Notes: a model not told the origin generated them from the sequence alone. Positions 1 to 12,779 are shown, counted from the stretch's first letter. The stretch is 64,000 bases of DNA from Escallonia rubra (GCA_033065855.1 JAVXUO010003150.1:62001-126000), one strand, 5' to 3'. Translations and numbers: made by a program.

Positions 1-845
1 GTGTTATTATTTCTTCTGTGACTTGTTCTAGAATAAATGTTTATTTTATGGTTGCAATTGTGATCAATGTTTGGAAATTTTCTTTGCAGGCTTCTGGATT
101 AAAGAAATGTTTGATATTACTGTTGAAAAGAAAAGTAAACTAAAAGAATCATTCTACGTTTTTGTTTTTGTAATCTGTTAGATTGGTATACAGTTAAGAT
201 TTATAATTTTCATCATTTTATTGTAATTTGGTTTGATTCTGTGAGCTTTCTAGATTATTTTTTTCTATTCATCACGATAAGACAAAAATAAAGATTTTTT
301 TATTTTAAAAAAAAGAATTCCATTGAATAATAAACAAGAAAGAAGAATTTAATGCCTTAGAAAGATAAATTTTTTTTTTTTTTGGTTTAAACAAAAAAGT
401 TTACAAAGAGATAATCATTGTCTGTTAATTGCGGCATTGAGGGAGGAGGTTAGTTAATTTTCTCTTTAAACACCAGAAGAGGGAAATTGAGGTTTTTAGC
501 GAACAATCAATGAGAAGTTGTTTGAAACATTATATATGTCCAAATCACAAATTAACACTCACAATATAGACAATTACTATGCATGTGTATATAAATCAAT
601 TATACATAAAATAATATATATGAATGTTATGATTAATGTGCGTTTCTGATTTCAATAATAAGATGCAGTGAATGTGTATAAAATCAATAATCTTGTGTTA
701 TGAGAGTCACTCATTATGCAGGCAATAGGCTTTCAGTTTTTAGCATGTACTGAGCCGGTTTAGTTACACTTTACCTTTCATCATTGTCTTTTAGCTAATG
801 GTATTGGGTTGATGATACTGTCTGGATGTAGGCCTGTCTTATTTT
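1..845. other. AT-rich stretch, no gene recognised
   Basis: No coding region can be supported. Around 85-180 a splice-acceptor-like TTTGCAG is followed by short open frames that could be the terminal exon of a gene lying left of the window, but nothing in the peptide is recognisable. The rest is AT-rich with homopolymer runs. Confidence 0.4.
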
Positions 846-1003
846 ATGATGATAGTTTGTACGTTGGTAGGGTGCCCCGATAGGTTTCTATTACTGTATA
901 GCCAGATGTTGGCTTTATTTGTATTTCGATCTTGTATGGCCTCCGGCCATGAACTTCTTTTTAAATTATCTATGCAATTCTCTTATTACCAAAAAAAAAA
1001 AAA
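846..1003 (+). mobile_element. 5'-truncated LINE 3' end with poly(A) tail
   Basis: The stretch ends in a short self-complementary GGCCTCCGGCC box, an AT-rich tract ending in TTATTACC, and a run of 13 A at 991-1003. This layout is typical of plant L1-type LINE 3' ends. The 5' boundary is not defined and I found no target-site duplication, so the family call rests on terminal style only. The open frame that runs through it is not taken as a gene. Confidence 0.4.
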
Positions 1004-1961
1004 GATAGGCGTGTCGCATAATCACATAAATAAGAAAATAAAGTGAGTGATGGAATGACTATCGGGGATAGGCACGACTGAACAGACTCAAATGCATAAG
1101 TATACTTTCAGACGAAAGAACCTCTCATGATGTGGCTTTGCTTCCTTATCGCTTTCTAGGCTGGGGGGAGACAGTGACTAAGCCTAAAAGGCGATTTATT
1201 ATTTGAAAATAACTTTAGTTTGCATCGAGATAACGAAGCTCATCCAACGCAATAAATTAGGATAGCCTTATTAACACTTCAACGTTTGCCAATGAGGTAA
1301 TAGGATTATGAGAATGTCGATAAGGCTTCCTTGAATGTAAACGGTAAATAATCAAGTACCCATAACGTCGTACCAAAACAAGAAGTGACCGAGGTACTTG
1401 CCTGCAAGGATCAAATGTTCTAATACCGTTTCTATAGCATTGAACGATGAAGACTAATGTTCCTCCTCAAATTTCTATCACGAGCTCCGACGCTCAAATG
1501 GTTTAGCATACTGTGAGCCAAGTATCTTAAGATTTGCGGGATTCACTACTTTTTAAATGCACGAATCAGTATGTGTTACTCTTTTTGAGCTGGAGAGTGA
1601 ATTTTGTAATCAAATTTTAGAAAAGGCTGGACTGCACCTTCGTGAAAATTGTACTACTATTTAGGACTCTAGGAGGTAGCCTGTCGATTGAGTTGGGCTG
1701 AACTGGGCCTTGGGTATCATGGGCTTATTTGGAACGGCCCGTGAAGCAGGTTAATTTGTTAATTGAGATTCTGTAGAATACTCTTGTAACACGTTGGTCC
1801 TCATTTGGACTGGGCCTAAGATGATCCAATTTCTAGATCAGAACTTATGGGCCTAAGAAAAACTTCTATAATGCTTGTGCTTGTCATGGCGAGTGTCTAT
1901 TTTTACACTTTAGTAAATTTTTAAATAAAAAATTATTTGTGTTTAAAAGTTTAATGGGCGC
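1004..1961. other. Intergenic, no gene recognised
   Basis: No open frame of useful length and no terminal repeats identified. Composition is mixed and GC-moderate around 1680-1860, which could be old repeat DNA. Confidence 0.3.
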
Positions 1962-2171
1962 AAACCACTAAGCTTTTACGCCACAACTGAAGCGTAGACA
2001 AGAATACGCGTGTGAAAATAGACAATTTTTTTATCAAGTTATTTAGCGAGCACATAGGGTCAGAGACAAACTACTAAGCTTTGTAATCACAACTGAAGCG
2101 TTGACAAGCATACGAGTGTGTGAAAATGAACATCTTTTTTATGAAGTTACTTAGCGAGCATGTAGAGTCAT
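1962..2171. repeat. Two-copy tandem duplication, unit about 105 bp
   Basis: Unit 1 (1962-2067) and unit 2 (2068-about 2171) align end to end. Both start with AAAC(C/T)ACTAAGCTTT, share CACAACTGAAGCGT and ACAAG(A/C)ATACG, and end with TTAGCGAGCA followed by a similar tail. They differ by scattered substitutions and small indels. No coding potential is seen. Confidence 0.75.
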
Positions 2172-2462
2172 CCTTTACTGAAAATATTGTTTAGTGATGC
2201 AGTAATATAGATTGGCATTACTACAACCTCAACATCACGTTCTAAACCATAAAAATGATGCACCATAAACTGCTTTTGTGTTTGATAAATCCAGATAGTG
2301 TCACGCATATCGCTCGAACACACTATCTCCGTTCGACCATAATCATTTTGAAGAAGCAAATGCAACCCTCTTCTAGGTCCGGGGATAAAAAATGCAATCT
2401 TAAAAGGAAAAAAAATGTCTGCTATCTTGGTTATAGGAATCTTCCTCCTACCCTCCATATAT

Positions 2463-2635
2463 AGCGACAATCAATCGTTTCTAAATATTTTTAGTGACTT
2501 TTATTTAGTGACGTTAAAAAATGCTGCTAATAACTGTCGCTGAAAGTGTCAGAAGAAAAGTAATTTGAAAAATTTAACGACTATTAATTGTCACTATACA
2601 CGAGGTTGGAGGAAGATTACTACAACTTGAGTAGG
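2463..2635. repeat. Dispersed repeat, copy 1 (related to 19650-19820)
   Basis: This segment and 19650-19820 share a long colinear match, including AAATATTTTTAGTGACTTTT, AACTGTCGCTGAAAGTGT and CGACTATTAATTGTCACTAT. The alternating TAGTGAC and GTCACTA motifs resemble internal and subterminal repeats of plant CACTA-type non-autonomous elements, but I did not find matching CACTA ends. It is a two-copy family in this window. Confidence 0.6.
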
Positions 2636-2814
2636 AGCCAAAGTTTGTTCATCTTAAAAAAGCAAAATTCTGATAAGAGACATTAATTAGTAATTAGCTC
2701 ATTATGTCCCAAGCATGGCTGGAGCTCATTACTTGACTGCGCATAATCACTATATAACTAATCATTTATCTGATCACAAAATAAATTACGTGTTTATGTA
2801 GTACATCTATGTAT

Positions 2815-3182
2815 TACCCCATCCGTCCCACATAAATCGATCATTTTTTCTTTTTGGGCCGTCCTACAAAAATTGCTCATTTTTTAAATTAAGAAAGATT
2901 ATATATGTATTTTTACGTATTTATCATTTTTACACTTTTTTTTTATTTCATTTCTCTCTGCATCAACTCATTATCTCTCTCATGACCCACTTACTTACAC
3001 TTTTTTATTATATTTTTCTCTCCACATTTAAAACTCCTCTAACTCATTTTCTTTCTCGTAACCCACTTTCTTCCTCTTCTCTCTCTAAATGGTAGAATGA
3101 GAAACACATAATATATTACCTAAATCCGTAATCTGCGTGCAAAAAAAAAAAAACGATTAAATTATATGGGACGGAGAGACTA
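2815..3182. mobile_element. Stowaway-like (Tc1/mariner) MITE
   Basis: The left end reads CCCCATCCGTCCCACATAAA. The right end, read on the minus strand, gives a GTCTCTCCGTCCCATATAAT-type terminus. Both carry the CTCCGTCCC-type core of Stowaway inverted repeats. A TA dinucleotide flanks each side (2815-2816 and 3181-3182), as expected for mariner insertion. The interior is about 364 bp, AT-rich and non-coding. Confidence 0.75.
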
Positions 3183-3985
3183 TATAACCCACACGAAAGT
3201 AGCATAGATATAAAAGTATATCCAAGAGAATATGCCATGCCTATGACCCCCACGCATGTACATACTTGTGTATATCTATTTATGCATGTATATAATTTGC
3301 AGGATATTTATACCCTTCAAGTCTAATCTCATCTTGATGTGTACAGCTCGCAAATCATCTATCAATTGTTGAGGCTTGGAACTTAATTGTTTATCTGAAA
3401 TAGAGTCCCCAGGTGAAGAGTTTTGTCTGAAAAAACAAAACTTAGGATTAAAGAAAGATAACCCATGTCAAAGTTTCCTAGAGAAGGTTGGAATTAGCCA
3501 TTTTAGTTGTAAATTACTACTACTAATTAAGATAAGATGCCTGGAATACGTTAAAGTCAATAATGGATGGGATCAAACATTTGGATGGTTTTGGTATCCT
3601 GACATGATGATCGCTTGCAGGCTAAGTTTGCATCTGAATCCAATTTCTCTTTGAATTGATGACTTTATTCTAATGGGCATGATGTAACCCATTATTCCTT
3701 ATGTCCTACTTGGTTCGTTTCATCTCAAAGCACCTCAAGTCTTATTACGGTATGTCGGTATGAGAGTTAGGTTTACGTGTTTAATGTTTGTTTTTTTTTT
3801 TTCTCTGAAAACCCTTGAAAATGCAAGGACTTTTGAACTCATATTGAGGTCCTCATCTACCCCTCACATGACCCGTTATTGATTGGATTTGCTTCGACAT
3901 ACCTATTTTGGGTTATCTTTTGCTTTATAACGTTGTATCGGTATCGGAGTTAGGGTTAGACACGCAAGTACTTATAAAATCATTA
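3183..3985. other. Intergenic, no gene recognised
   Basis: A 92-codon open frame near 3376-3654 has no start ATG at its first codon and no recognisable motif. No repeat boundaries were found. Confidence 0.3.
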
Positions 3986-3989
3986 GTAA

Positions 3990-4360
3990 AGTTTTATAAG
4001 GGCAATCTCAGAATCTTCCTTTATAGTCAATGTGAGATATACTCAGCTCACCCTTCTTTTCCCTAACCATCTTCTTGATGGTTGTGCCTTCGTTTTTCAT
4101 AATTATCGACAACCAACCTGACTGGATAACCTCGCCCGAGCTTTTGAGAGTTGATTCCGATACAATCTGTAACAACTAAGTTCATGACCCCACCACAAAG
4201 CATTGCCTCTCTTTTTCTTTATCCTTTCCCCTTTCCCCTAGAACCTTATCTCATTCTTTACAACCAAAAGGGCTAACGAAAATAGGTACTTGTGAGTTGA
4301 TGGACATGTTCTTATAAGGCCAATCGTAAATTATCTCATATTAGATGTGGGATATCAAAA
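3990..4360 (-). mobile_element. Miniature LTR element (TRIM-like), partial copy
   Basis: Reverse-oriented relative of the element at 53656-54013. It has an LTR-like block from about 4169 (TGTAACA start) to about 4357, sharing GCATTGCCTCTC, AAGGGCTAAC and CTTATAAGGCCAATCG with the other copies. Next to it at about 4150-4167 is a degenerate primer-binding site (reverse complement of a TGGTATCAGA-type sequence). An internal stretch lies to the left. No coding capacity is present. Confidence 0.6.
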
Positions 4361-4445
4361 TGTTTTATTCTTATGCCTTAGGATTCTCACTAAGGCTTAA
4401 TGACACAGATAACATAATCTTTTCTCTCTAGCCAATGATGTATGT

Positions 4446-5342
4446 ATCCTATCTAGACCTGGCAAACGGGTATACCCGCGCGGGTACGGGTAAAACCCGA
4501 TCGGGTCCGGGTAAAAGTGGGTCGAGTAAAATTTATCTGATTTTTCCTGGGTACATTTTTCTAGAAAATCGTACCTTACCCATGGGGGTAGGGTATTACC
4601 TGCGGGTAAAAAATTAATTTAATAATTTCTTTTTAAAAAATATTATTTCCTTTCTTCAATGTTTTTTCCTTTATTCTTTCTTTATTACACAACAAAACTT
4701 CAAAATTCTACATAACAATAATCACATTAAACAACAATCACAAGTCTACACAATAACCACAAGATTGAGAATCAAGATCAGGCTTCTTGAATAAACAAAA
4801 TAAAACAAAAGAAATTTCAAGATGAGTAGATCTGGTTGGCGACGGTCAACAGTAGATCTGGTTGGCAACTCGGCGACGGAGTGGCGATTAGCGACGAAAT
4901 GACGATCTCACGCCTCTGCTATCGGTCACTTACTCGAACGGTGGCTGTGGTGACGGATTGATGACAGGTGGAGTTGCGGTAGATCCGTGAGAGTGAGGTG
5001 GAAGACGGAGTAAAGGGTTGCGGTAGATCGAGAGTGAGATGGCGGTAGATCTTGAGTAAGAAGGGCGGTGGCGTTAGGGCACATATGTTTATGAGAAGAG
5101 TGAGAAGAAGTAGAAAAATGAAAGTGAAGGCCAAGGGTTAAATGTTTCTTTATATATACTTTGAAAACGGGTAAACCGGGTAACCCGTCACCCGACCTGG
5201 ACCGACCCGAGAAATACGGTTTGTTTCGGGTACGAGTCTATTTCTAACTGGTAGCACATATATGTACCCGTACCCAAGGTTTTTGACTGGATACGGATCG
5301 ACCCGCGTGTACGGGCAAAAAATTGCTAGGTCTAATCATATC
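4446..5342. mobile_element. Non-autonomous hAT-like element with 8-bp target duplication
   Basis: The element spans 4454-5334 (881 bp). Its left end is TAGACCTGGCAAACGGGT, and the right end read on the minus strand starts TAGACCTAGCAA, then a GCCCGTACACGCGGGT block. The subterminal zones are rich in CGGGT/ACCCG repeats typical of this hAT type. Flanking octamers are ATCCTATC (4446-4453) and ATCATATC (5335-5342), a 7/8 target duplication. The interior contains no transposase; the open frame at 4919-5134 is not recognisable. It sits inside a cluster of TRIM-like elements. Confidence 0.8.
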
Positions 5343-5755
5343 CACAGCTCCATCACAGAGCAATGTCACCCTTAAAAGGGCTAGCCAAGTGGGTACATGG
5401 AAAATGTCTTATTAGGCCAATCACAAATTATCCCACATCCCACATCCAATGTGGTCCTTCCTAATGCCTCGCTACTGCTCGATCACATCTCTCTAGCCAA
5501 TGTGGGATATACCTAACTCACTTTTTGTTGCTCCAACCATCCCCTTGATGTGGAATATACCTGGACTTGCCTTCGTTTTTCCTAACCATCGGCAACCAGA
5601 CTATCACCTCTGATACCATATGTAATGGCCCGGTACGCAACCCACCCACAGTGCCTCTCTAAAAATGAATAGCCAATTAGATACTTATGAGGTCATGACT
5701 AAGGTCTTATAAGCCCGATCGCAAATTATCCCACAAAATTATCTCACATAGAATG
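5343..5755 (-). mobile_element. Miniature LTR element (TRIM-like), reverse orientation
   Basis: Two related LTR blocks (about 5343-5452, and 5622-about 5755 beginning TGTAATGGCCCGG) flank a short internal part. A primer-binding-site reverse complement, CTCTGATACCATA, lies at about 5607-5619 directly beside the right LTR. The LTR blocks share GCCTCTCT, CTTATAAG and the ATCCCACA-type motif with the copy at 53875-54013. The element is non-coding and decayed. Confidence 0.65.
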
Positions 5756-5770
5756 TAGAATAATTTGCGA

Positions 5771-6225
5771 TTGACATTATAATACGTTCTTTTCACCATC
5801 TAACAAAAGAGTATAGAATTCGGTAGCACTATCGATAAATTATGCTGACGGTACCCTACATTTTAATTTGCCTTGCAAGGCATAAATTCCAAACCTTATA
5901 CTAATCAGTGTATCACATTGACCCCACTGCAGAAGGCAAGAACTCCAACCCAAATGGGCAAACCCTTGGCATATACTTTGAATATCTTCCAATTATTCCA
6001 CTTCCTACACATCCTGAAAAGAATATCCACACACAGAGTCCCCCTCAAAATACCCCTTGGATTCCTTCGCTCTACCCCCTTCCCCTTTCTCTCTCCAAGT
6101 CTACATGCACTGATTGCACTCCCCTCTGATCACACACTGTTAATCAAATTCAAAACCCAACTCACTCTTACAAGTCACCACCTTACCCTTACACCACTTG
6201 TATTTAACAACACCAATCACCAATT
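5771..6225 (+). promoter_or_regulatory. Upstream region and leader of the SQD2-type gene
   Basis: This 450-bp interval separates the repeat cluster from the SQD2 start codon. It becomes C- and CT-rich towards the ATG (about 6050-6190), the composition expected for a plant 5' leader. I see no convincing TATA box, so the transcription start is not placed. Confidence 0.4.
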
Positions 6226-9200
6226 ATGACCACCTCTGTCCCTTTAAATCCTGCTCTCTCCCCTCCTTCCCCTACTTCTTCATCGTACACTCCAACTGTT
6301 TTCCCTAAAGTTTCCTCTTTTCGCCATTCAAGAGCAAAACCCGTAAGTCTAATTAGCACCAGCAGTGATTCTTTGCTGTGTTCAAGACCCACGTTTTGTG
6401 GGAGGTCGAGAAAGAGATTCAAAGAAAGATCCTTTGTTAGAGCTAGTAAAATGACCATAACAGAGCTGAGGGAAGACGAGGAGGAAAACCCACCTCCTTT
6501 TTTTGAATCAGAAGCCAATGCAAGGCCTAGGCGTATTGCTCTCTTTGTTGAGCCCTCTCCCTTTGCGTGAGTGTTCTGATCTTGATTCTTATATTTAACT
6601 CCAATTAAAAGTAATCCATCTGCTAAAAATGCCTCGATTTTGTAGAGTTGGGAGTTAAGTTGATTATAGCCAATTTGTTTGGCAAGTTGACTCTGCCATT
6701 GAGGTTAGACTAACAATTTTTATGACCTGCAGGGTTCTGAGTTGCATGAGTTGTTCATTTTTATGTTGTAAAAGTGGTGTATTTGTGTAAATCATTGTGT
6801 TCTACGTACTAATGAACTGTAATTAGTTAACTTCTTTCAATGGCAGGGGTATATGCTTTAAGTTGCTTTGTTTCTTCTTATAAAAACAAACCAATAATTT
6901 GTTCTGCCAGCTATTGGTGATGTGGACTTTTTCCTGAATTATTGGTTCTCCAACAATGGCATGACTTAACTGCATTAGTTTCACGTGGGTATAAATTTCA
7001 GTTTTTGTTTTCAGATCTTTCGCAACTCACAGGCTTTGTAATTTAGCTGCAACTTATATGCTTTAAGATTAGGTAATACCTATGTGTGGTTAGGCTCAAG
7101 CCTCATATCTGTATTCACATTTCTCATCATCAAACAATGGTTTTAATGTATTTGGTGGTAAGTAAGCTTGTTATGGAAAATTTAAAGTGCAGTCCAAAAT
7201 GAATCAAGGCACCTCTACCAACATTCCTGATTGAAGATGGTGTGGAGGGCCTCCCTTGATTATTGGAGTGCTAGTATCATTTACGTTAATTTTACCGTAG
7301 CTTGGTTGTTATTTTTGTCGGTTGTCACTCATACGTACTTAATGATACTGTTATACTCTAGACTTAAGCTGTCAGCTGGATCATGTGCTTCTCATGTTGG
7401 TTTTCTTGTAAGCACTGGTTTATTTAAGTGGTTTTGACCTATTATTGGCATTATTTAGTTTCTTAGGATATGTGAGTTAAACTTAAATGCTTTTCAAATA
7501 TTGCCTTTCATAAACTTGCTATTGGTGTTGTTAGTTTCTTTTCATTGAAGTTTAGTATTTGCTATGTAAGCGTCCATATTTGTTAGTTTGTACCTAGTTC
7601 TGACTTTTATTTCTCTAGCATTTGCAGATGCTCAACTATTTGACTATAAAACGAAACGTATATCTGGTTGTTATTAGTTTTCAGATAAAAGATGCTTATC
7701 GTGTATCGGCATCCCAGTTTTGCATAGGTCACAACGCATCTTATCGTGCATAGGCTTAAGATTGTTTCTAAACTGTGGCACGTAATATATCCGTATACGG
7801 TAAAACAAATCAGCTCACATTCTAGATCTAGTCTAATGCCTCAAGTACATTGTCCAAATCAAAAGAACAGTTATTCCTAGTTTTAATAAGTGCTGATCAC
7901 TAAAATTTTAATAACCCCCAAATAATTAAATATTGCCTAGTACGCATCGTATATAGTGTTGCAATTACATATCGCGTATTGGATCCTGTAAGATACGAGC
8001 GATACAATGTCAACTTAGATACGCATGCTAGTTTGTATTTTTTGGTGTCTGTGCCATATCATATCACAAGATATATATTGCGTATCATAAGATACTGACG
8101 TTTGTGCCTCTTTAATCCTTTCCGAAGCTACGTTAAAATCTTGTCAGATTGCCTTTCCGAAGATGTAAAAGTGTTTTCAGCTGATTTGTAAACGTAAAAG
8201 AGTATATTCATGTTTTTAACTTATAAACGGCACCGTATATGCTATTCACTTTGGACATCCATTAACCAGCTGGAATTATGCGTGTTGCCTTTTTAATTTC
8301 TGAACATTTTGCTGATGCAATTTTTTTTTCCTGGGGTTTTCGGACTATAAAATCATACACATAAGCAGCCTGTACATAAGGTGTAACGAAATAATTGCTG
8401 GGTTATCAACTGACATTAACATGTAAGTTCAGTGTAGTAGTAGATGTGATTGCAGAAGCAGCATTATTTTATGTAGTGGTTAAGAAACACAAGCTGAATT
8501 TATAGTTCTTATGATATCCATAATTTCTCTGGGTGCTGGTACAAAAACATAGTTGACACTGCCCCTTCTAAACCAAGGAAACCGAACTGAAACAAATAGC
8601 CATTGGCAAAGGCCTTCTGTTTTCCTGTTAGATTGTGTTGATAAGTCAATGATAGTTTTTCAATGCCATTTTGGTAGGATTCAATATTTCCTATTGAGAA
8701 TCCAATAGTATTGTAGAATCTCGAGATATATACGCAGTAGTTCACACCTCACACACTCATATTTTTTCCCTCCTTCAAGTTCAAATCTTCATTCGTGAAT
8801 AAGCTTGCTTGTGGAGCCTGCATCTTCATAGAGTGGAAACTTAAGTTTCTGTTCTCGCTCTAATGAAAAACATGTGATGCTGCCCCTTACAAATGGAGGA
8901 GAGTCTGCACGAAACCAATGTTGTTAGACATGAAATTTTCTCAGCTTGTCTTGGGCCTCTTGACAACCCTAAGATTGTGCATATCCTTGTATCATTGACC
9001 TACAATGAAATCATAACATCTTCTATCATTGGCCTACAATGAAATCATAACAAGATAATTTAAACTATTCCTTTGCTTGAGTTCAAATATCAAGTCCATG
9101 TTCTCGACTGCTATTCTGTTAACCGGTCAAAATCTATTGGCTGATATCTGATTGTGTTAAATTTGCAGCTATGTGTCTGGGTACAAAAATCGGTTCCAGA

Positions 9201-12200
9201 ATTTCATCAAATATCTACGGGAAATGGGGGATGAGGTACATCCTTTACTTTTTTAGAAGTTTTTGTAAACGAGTTTCAGTTGTATTCTTTGGAGCCGAAC
9301 CGCTTAATTCTGTACCTTACATGCTTGCAGTTAGCCTCATTGCAAGCTCATGTACATTAATAATCTTCAAATGATTGCAGGTTGAAGTGGCCTGGTTCAC
9401 TGCCTTATTTTCATTTATCAACTTTCATGGTTTTTGTTTTGAACTTGATAAGAGCTGGCTCTATAAATTTATGCCTAATTTGGCAGAGGTCATTTATGTT
9501 CTGTATTTGTGACCTTGAGCTGGATAATTTGCCTAGCCGGCGACATGATCAAACTGAACAAGGGTTGAGGAACTTGAGCTTCTTTTATACTTTTTGGAGT
9601 GTTAGAAGTCCAATTCAAGACAATATTGCTTTACTTTACTTGGGTAGGTTAGCGGGATCAAGGGAACCCCTTTTTGGTCAATGATGTTTGGAAACCTGTT
9701 GATACTGTTGACAAATTTGAGAAATAGGAGTTCTACGTTCGGAAACGAACCTTTATGTTAATATGGTTGTCACTAATTGCTAAAATTGGCTTATGGGTCA
9801 TGGTTTAGGTGATGGTTGTGACAACTCATGAAGGAGTACCCCAGGAATTTCATGGAGCGAAGTTGATTGGTTCTCATAGGTAATGCTTAACTTGATAATT
9901 TTTTTTATGCAAGTCATCAGAAAGTATAATTTCCAAGTTTTGAGGTTCTCACATTATTCATGTTTATTAAACCATATAGCGCTTTGTACAATTTGGTCTA
10001 TGATATTGCCTGAAATTTGCGTTCTCCTAATGGTTCTCAACTCTAATTTGCAGCTTTCCCTGCCCCTGGTACCAAAAGGTGCCACTTTCCTTGGCACTCA
10101 GCCCTCGGATTATCTCTGCAGTTGCCCAGTTTAAACCAGACATTATACACGCGTCATCCCCTGGCATTATGGTAAACTTCAGTCACTCTTATTCTTCTTT
10201 TCTGACTGCCTATGTTTAGTACTTTCCTCAACAATTCAACAACGATAACCATATTATGTTGCATCTTTGATAGTTCCCGTTTGCTCTTGTAGGTATTCGG
10301 TGCTCTAGCTATTGCTAAACTACTGTCTGTCCCAATAGTGATGTCTTATCATACACATGTGCCTGTGTAAGTTCAGTTGCTAATTGAACAGAATGGATCG
10401 AATGTATTACAAGCGTGTAGTCATGTCTTACTGTCGAGTGCGATTCCATAGATATGCTAAGCTAGTGCTTTGGGCTGAGCCTGATTATTCTCTTGTTTTC
10501 ACAGATACATCCCAAGGTACACCTTCAGTTGGCTGGTCCAACCCATGTGGTGGGTCATAAGTATGTGAGCTTTCCTTCCTTGCCACATCGAATAGGTGTC
10601 ACGATGTTCCTTTTTAGCTGATAAATCAACTTGTTCTCTATTATCATCAGAATTTCTACACCGAGCAGCTGATCTTACACTTGTGCCATCAACTGCCATT
10701 GCAAAGGACCTTGAAGCAGCTAGTGTGACAGCAGGTGATAATGAATGACTTGTACTCGATAAATCACTCACTGAAATGGACCTAACAGACAAGATTAGAA
10801 TGTTGAACTATAAAATTCTATAAGGATGGAATTTTTCTTTATATGTACATTCAGTACTGTACTTTTATGAATCTTCATCATTCAAATGTTGATTAAATAT
10901 CTTCGTATCATATGTGGGCATCGGTATTGAAAACTGAGTTGCTGATTTCTTTTTCATGCTTATCTTCAGCTAACAAGATTCGTCTCTGGAATAAGGGTGT
11001 TGATTCTGAAAGCTTCCACCCAAGATATCGCTGTCATGAAATGCGATTAAGACTAAGGTAAGATTTGTTCACTTCAACATCATCTCAATGTAGTATGAAT
11101 CTCATCTAGATGTTAACACAAGTTCCTTTCCATTATTCCATATCAGTAATGGTGAACCTGACAGACCGCTGATAGTTCATGTTGGTCGACTGGGAGTTGA
11201 GAAGAGTTTGGATTTTCTCAAAAGGTATTGTTCGTCCATTTTATGGAGATAATCTTGGAGGCAGATCTGCTGAATTCCTTGTACTCTCCTTTTTCTCATT
11301 CAGTGACCTTTTCCCTTCTCTAGATTTACAAGAATAAAAATATCAAAATGAGTTTGAGACTTGAAAAGGCTTCATTTAAACTTAATCAGGTGACTAAGGT
11401 GCCCCGAGGTTTAATAGCCTTGTACTATTGAACCTTCACTCATCTCAATAGCTCCTCGCCGCCCCGCATCCCCCCCCCCCCCCCTCAACCCAAAGAAAGT
11501 GGGAGAAAAGTCAAAAACAGCTGGACTCATGCAAGAGTAGAGTAGACTAAATTTTTAGTATTGAAGATTGTATATCTTCATATTCATCATCCATTTTAGT
11601 GGGTATGATGCATGAGTTTGTAGCTCAAATATTCAATAAATAGTGATTTCAGAACCATATTGTAAACCGTAATGTATGCCATTTGAACTGTATGACAGGG
11701 TCATGGATAGGCTTCCGGAAGCTCGAATTGCTTTTATTGGAGATGGACCATACAGGTGCGCTTGAAACATAACTTTGCTACTAGTTGGTAAACTCATTAA
11801 AGGCCCACTTTCTTTCAGTGTTTACTTTAGTACACAATGTAGTAAAAATGAAATTCTTCTACACCAGATGCACAACCGAGGGAAGGGAAAACTGGTCTGG
11901 ACAATGTCATTAGTAGACAGCGTACAGTAGAATATCATCATACACAATGTAGGAGGAGACGTATCTGTAATATTGATGTCCAACTCCCCTTTTGTTTTAG
12001 ACTCGATGAGAAATAAGTAAGCTAAATTTGATCGATTGTAGTTCATCAATTCGCCTGCTAGTCAAGATTATTTGAACTAACTATTTAACTTAGGTGGAAT
12101 CTCGTTTTTATCGTGAAAATCGAAGAGTTTGAGTTCCAACAGAGGAACATGGCTAGGTTTTTCATGTTACTATGGCACTGATACGTTAAAGAAAACCCCA

Positions 12201-12779
12201 ATCTTATAAATATCATATGAACTGGTTTTTCTCTGCCAGAAATCCTTCTCTACTTCTATTAAGCAAATATGCTTTCTTTCTGTCAGGGAGGAGCTGGAAA
12301 ATATGTTTGCTGGCATGCCTGCAGTATTCACGGGAATATTGCAAGGCGAGGAGCTATCCCAGGCATATGCTAGTGGAGATGTCTTCGTAATGCCTTCAGA
12401 ATCCGAGACACTGGGGCTTGTTGTTTTGGAGGCCATGTCGTCAGGACTCCCCGTCGTGGCTGCTCGTGCCGGGGGGATACCTGAAATTATTTCCGATGAT
12501 CAGGAAGGCAAAACAGGTTATATGTTTAATCCTGGGGATCTCGATGACTGTTTAAGCAAATTGGAGCCGCTTTTGCACGATCGTGAATTAAGAGAAACGA
12601 TTGGCATAGCTGCACGCGAAGAAATGGAGAAGTATGATTGGAGGGCTGCCACACGAAAGATACGCAATGAACAATATAATGCTGCCATTTGGTTCTGGAG
12701 AAAGAAGAGAGTAGAGCTGTTGATGCCTTTCCGGTGGCTCAGAAGAATTTTCCAGTCACCAGAAGTTAACTACAGGTGA
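6226..12779 (+). CDS. SQD2: Sulfoquinovosyltransferase (sulfolipid synthase), SQD2-type
   Basis: Known role of the family: transfers sulfoquinovose from UDP-sulfoquinovose to diacylglycerol, the last step of SQDG synthesis, at the chloroplast envelope. Exons read by eye: 6226-6566, 9169-9235, 9809-9879, 10054-10171, 10293-10366, 10505-10560, 10651-10734, 10970-11057, 11147-11224, 11699-11755, 12287-12779. All have GT-AG borders and phases join to 508 aa, close to the Arabidopsis enzyme. Residues 1 to about 75 are Ser/Thr/Pro/Arg-rich, as in a plastid transit peptide. The mature part starts RPRRIALFVEPSPFAYVSGY. Further family blocks are VTTHEGVP, SYHTHVPVYIPRYTF, RLWNKGVDSESF and IAFIGDGPY. 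The GT4 nucleotide-sugar region carries MPSESETLGLVVLEAMSSGL. Intron 1 is long (2.6 kb) and holds repeats. A poly(A)-signal-like AATAAA lies at 12968. The call is secure; splice sites are unverified by transcripts. Confidence 0.95.
7690..8100. repeat. Repeat-like segment with GATACG/CGTATC motifs in SQD2 intron 1
   Basis: This part of intron 1 is dense in CGTATC, GATACG and ATCGTGTAT words in both orientations, with an inverted relationship between its two ends. That pattern fits a decayed MITE-like element. Boundaries and target duplication were not found. Confidence 0.35.
8990..9053. repeat. 34-bp tandem duplication in SQD2 intron 1
   Basis: TATCATTG(A/G)CCTACAATGA followed by AATCATAACA appears twice, 34 bp apart (starts 8990 and 9024), with almost no divergence. 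It ends about 115 bp before the exon 2 acceptor. Confidence 0.8.
11470..11484. repeat. Poly(C) run in SQD2 intron 9
   Basis: An uninterrupted run of about 15 C lies within the intron between exons 9 and 10. No function is inferred. Confidence 0.9.

Noticed and set aside
85..180. Possible last exon of a gene to the left of the window
   Set aside because: A TTTGCAG acceptor-like site exists, but the short peptides in each frame are unrecognisable and no upstream sequence is available.
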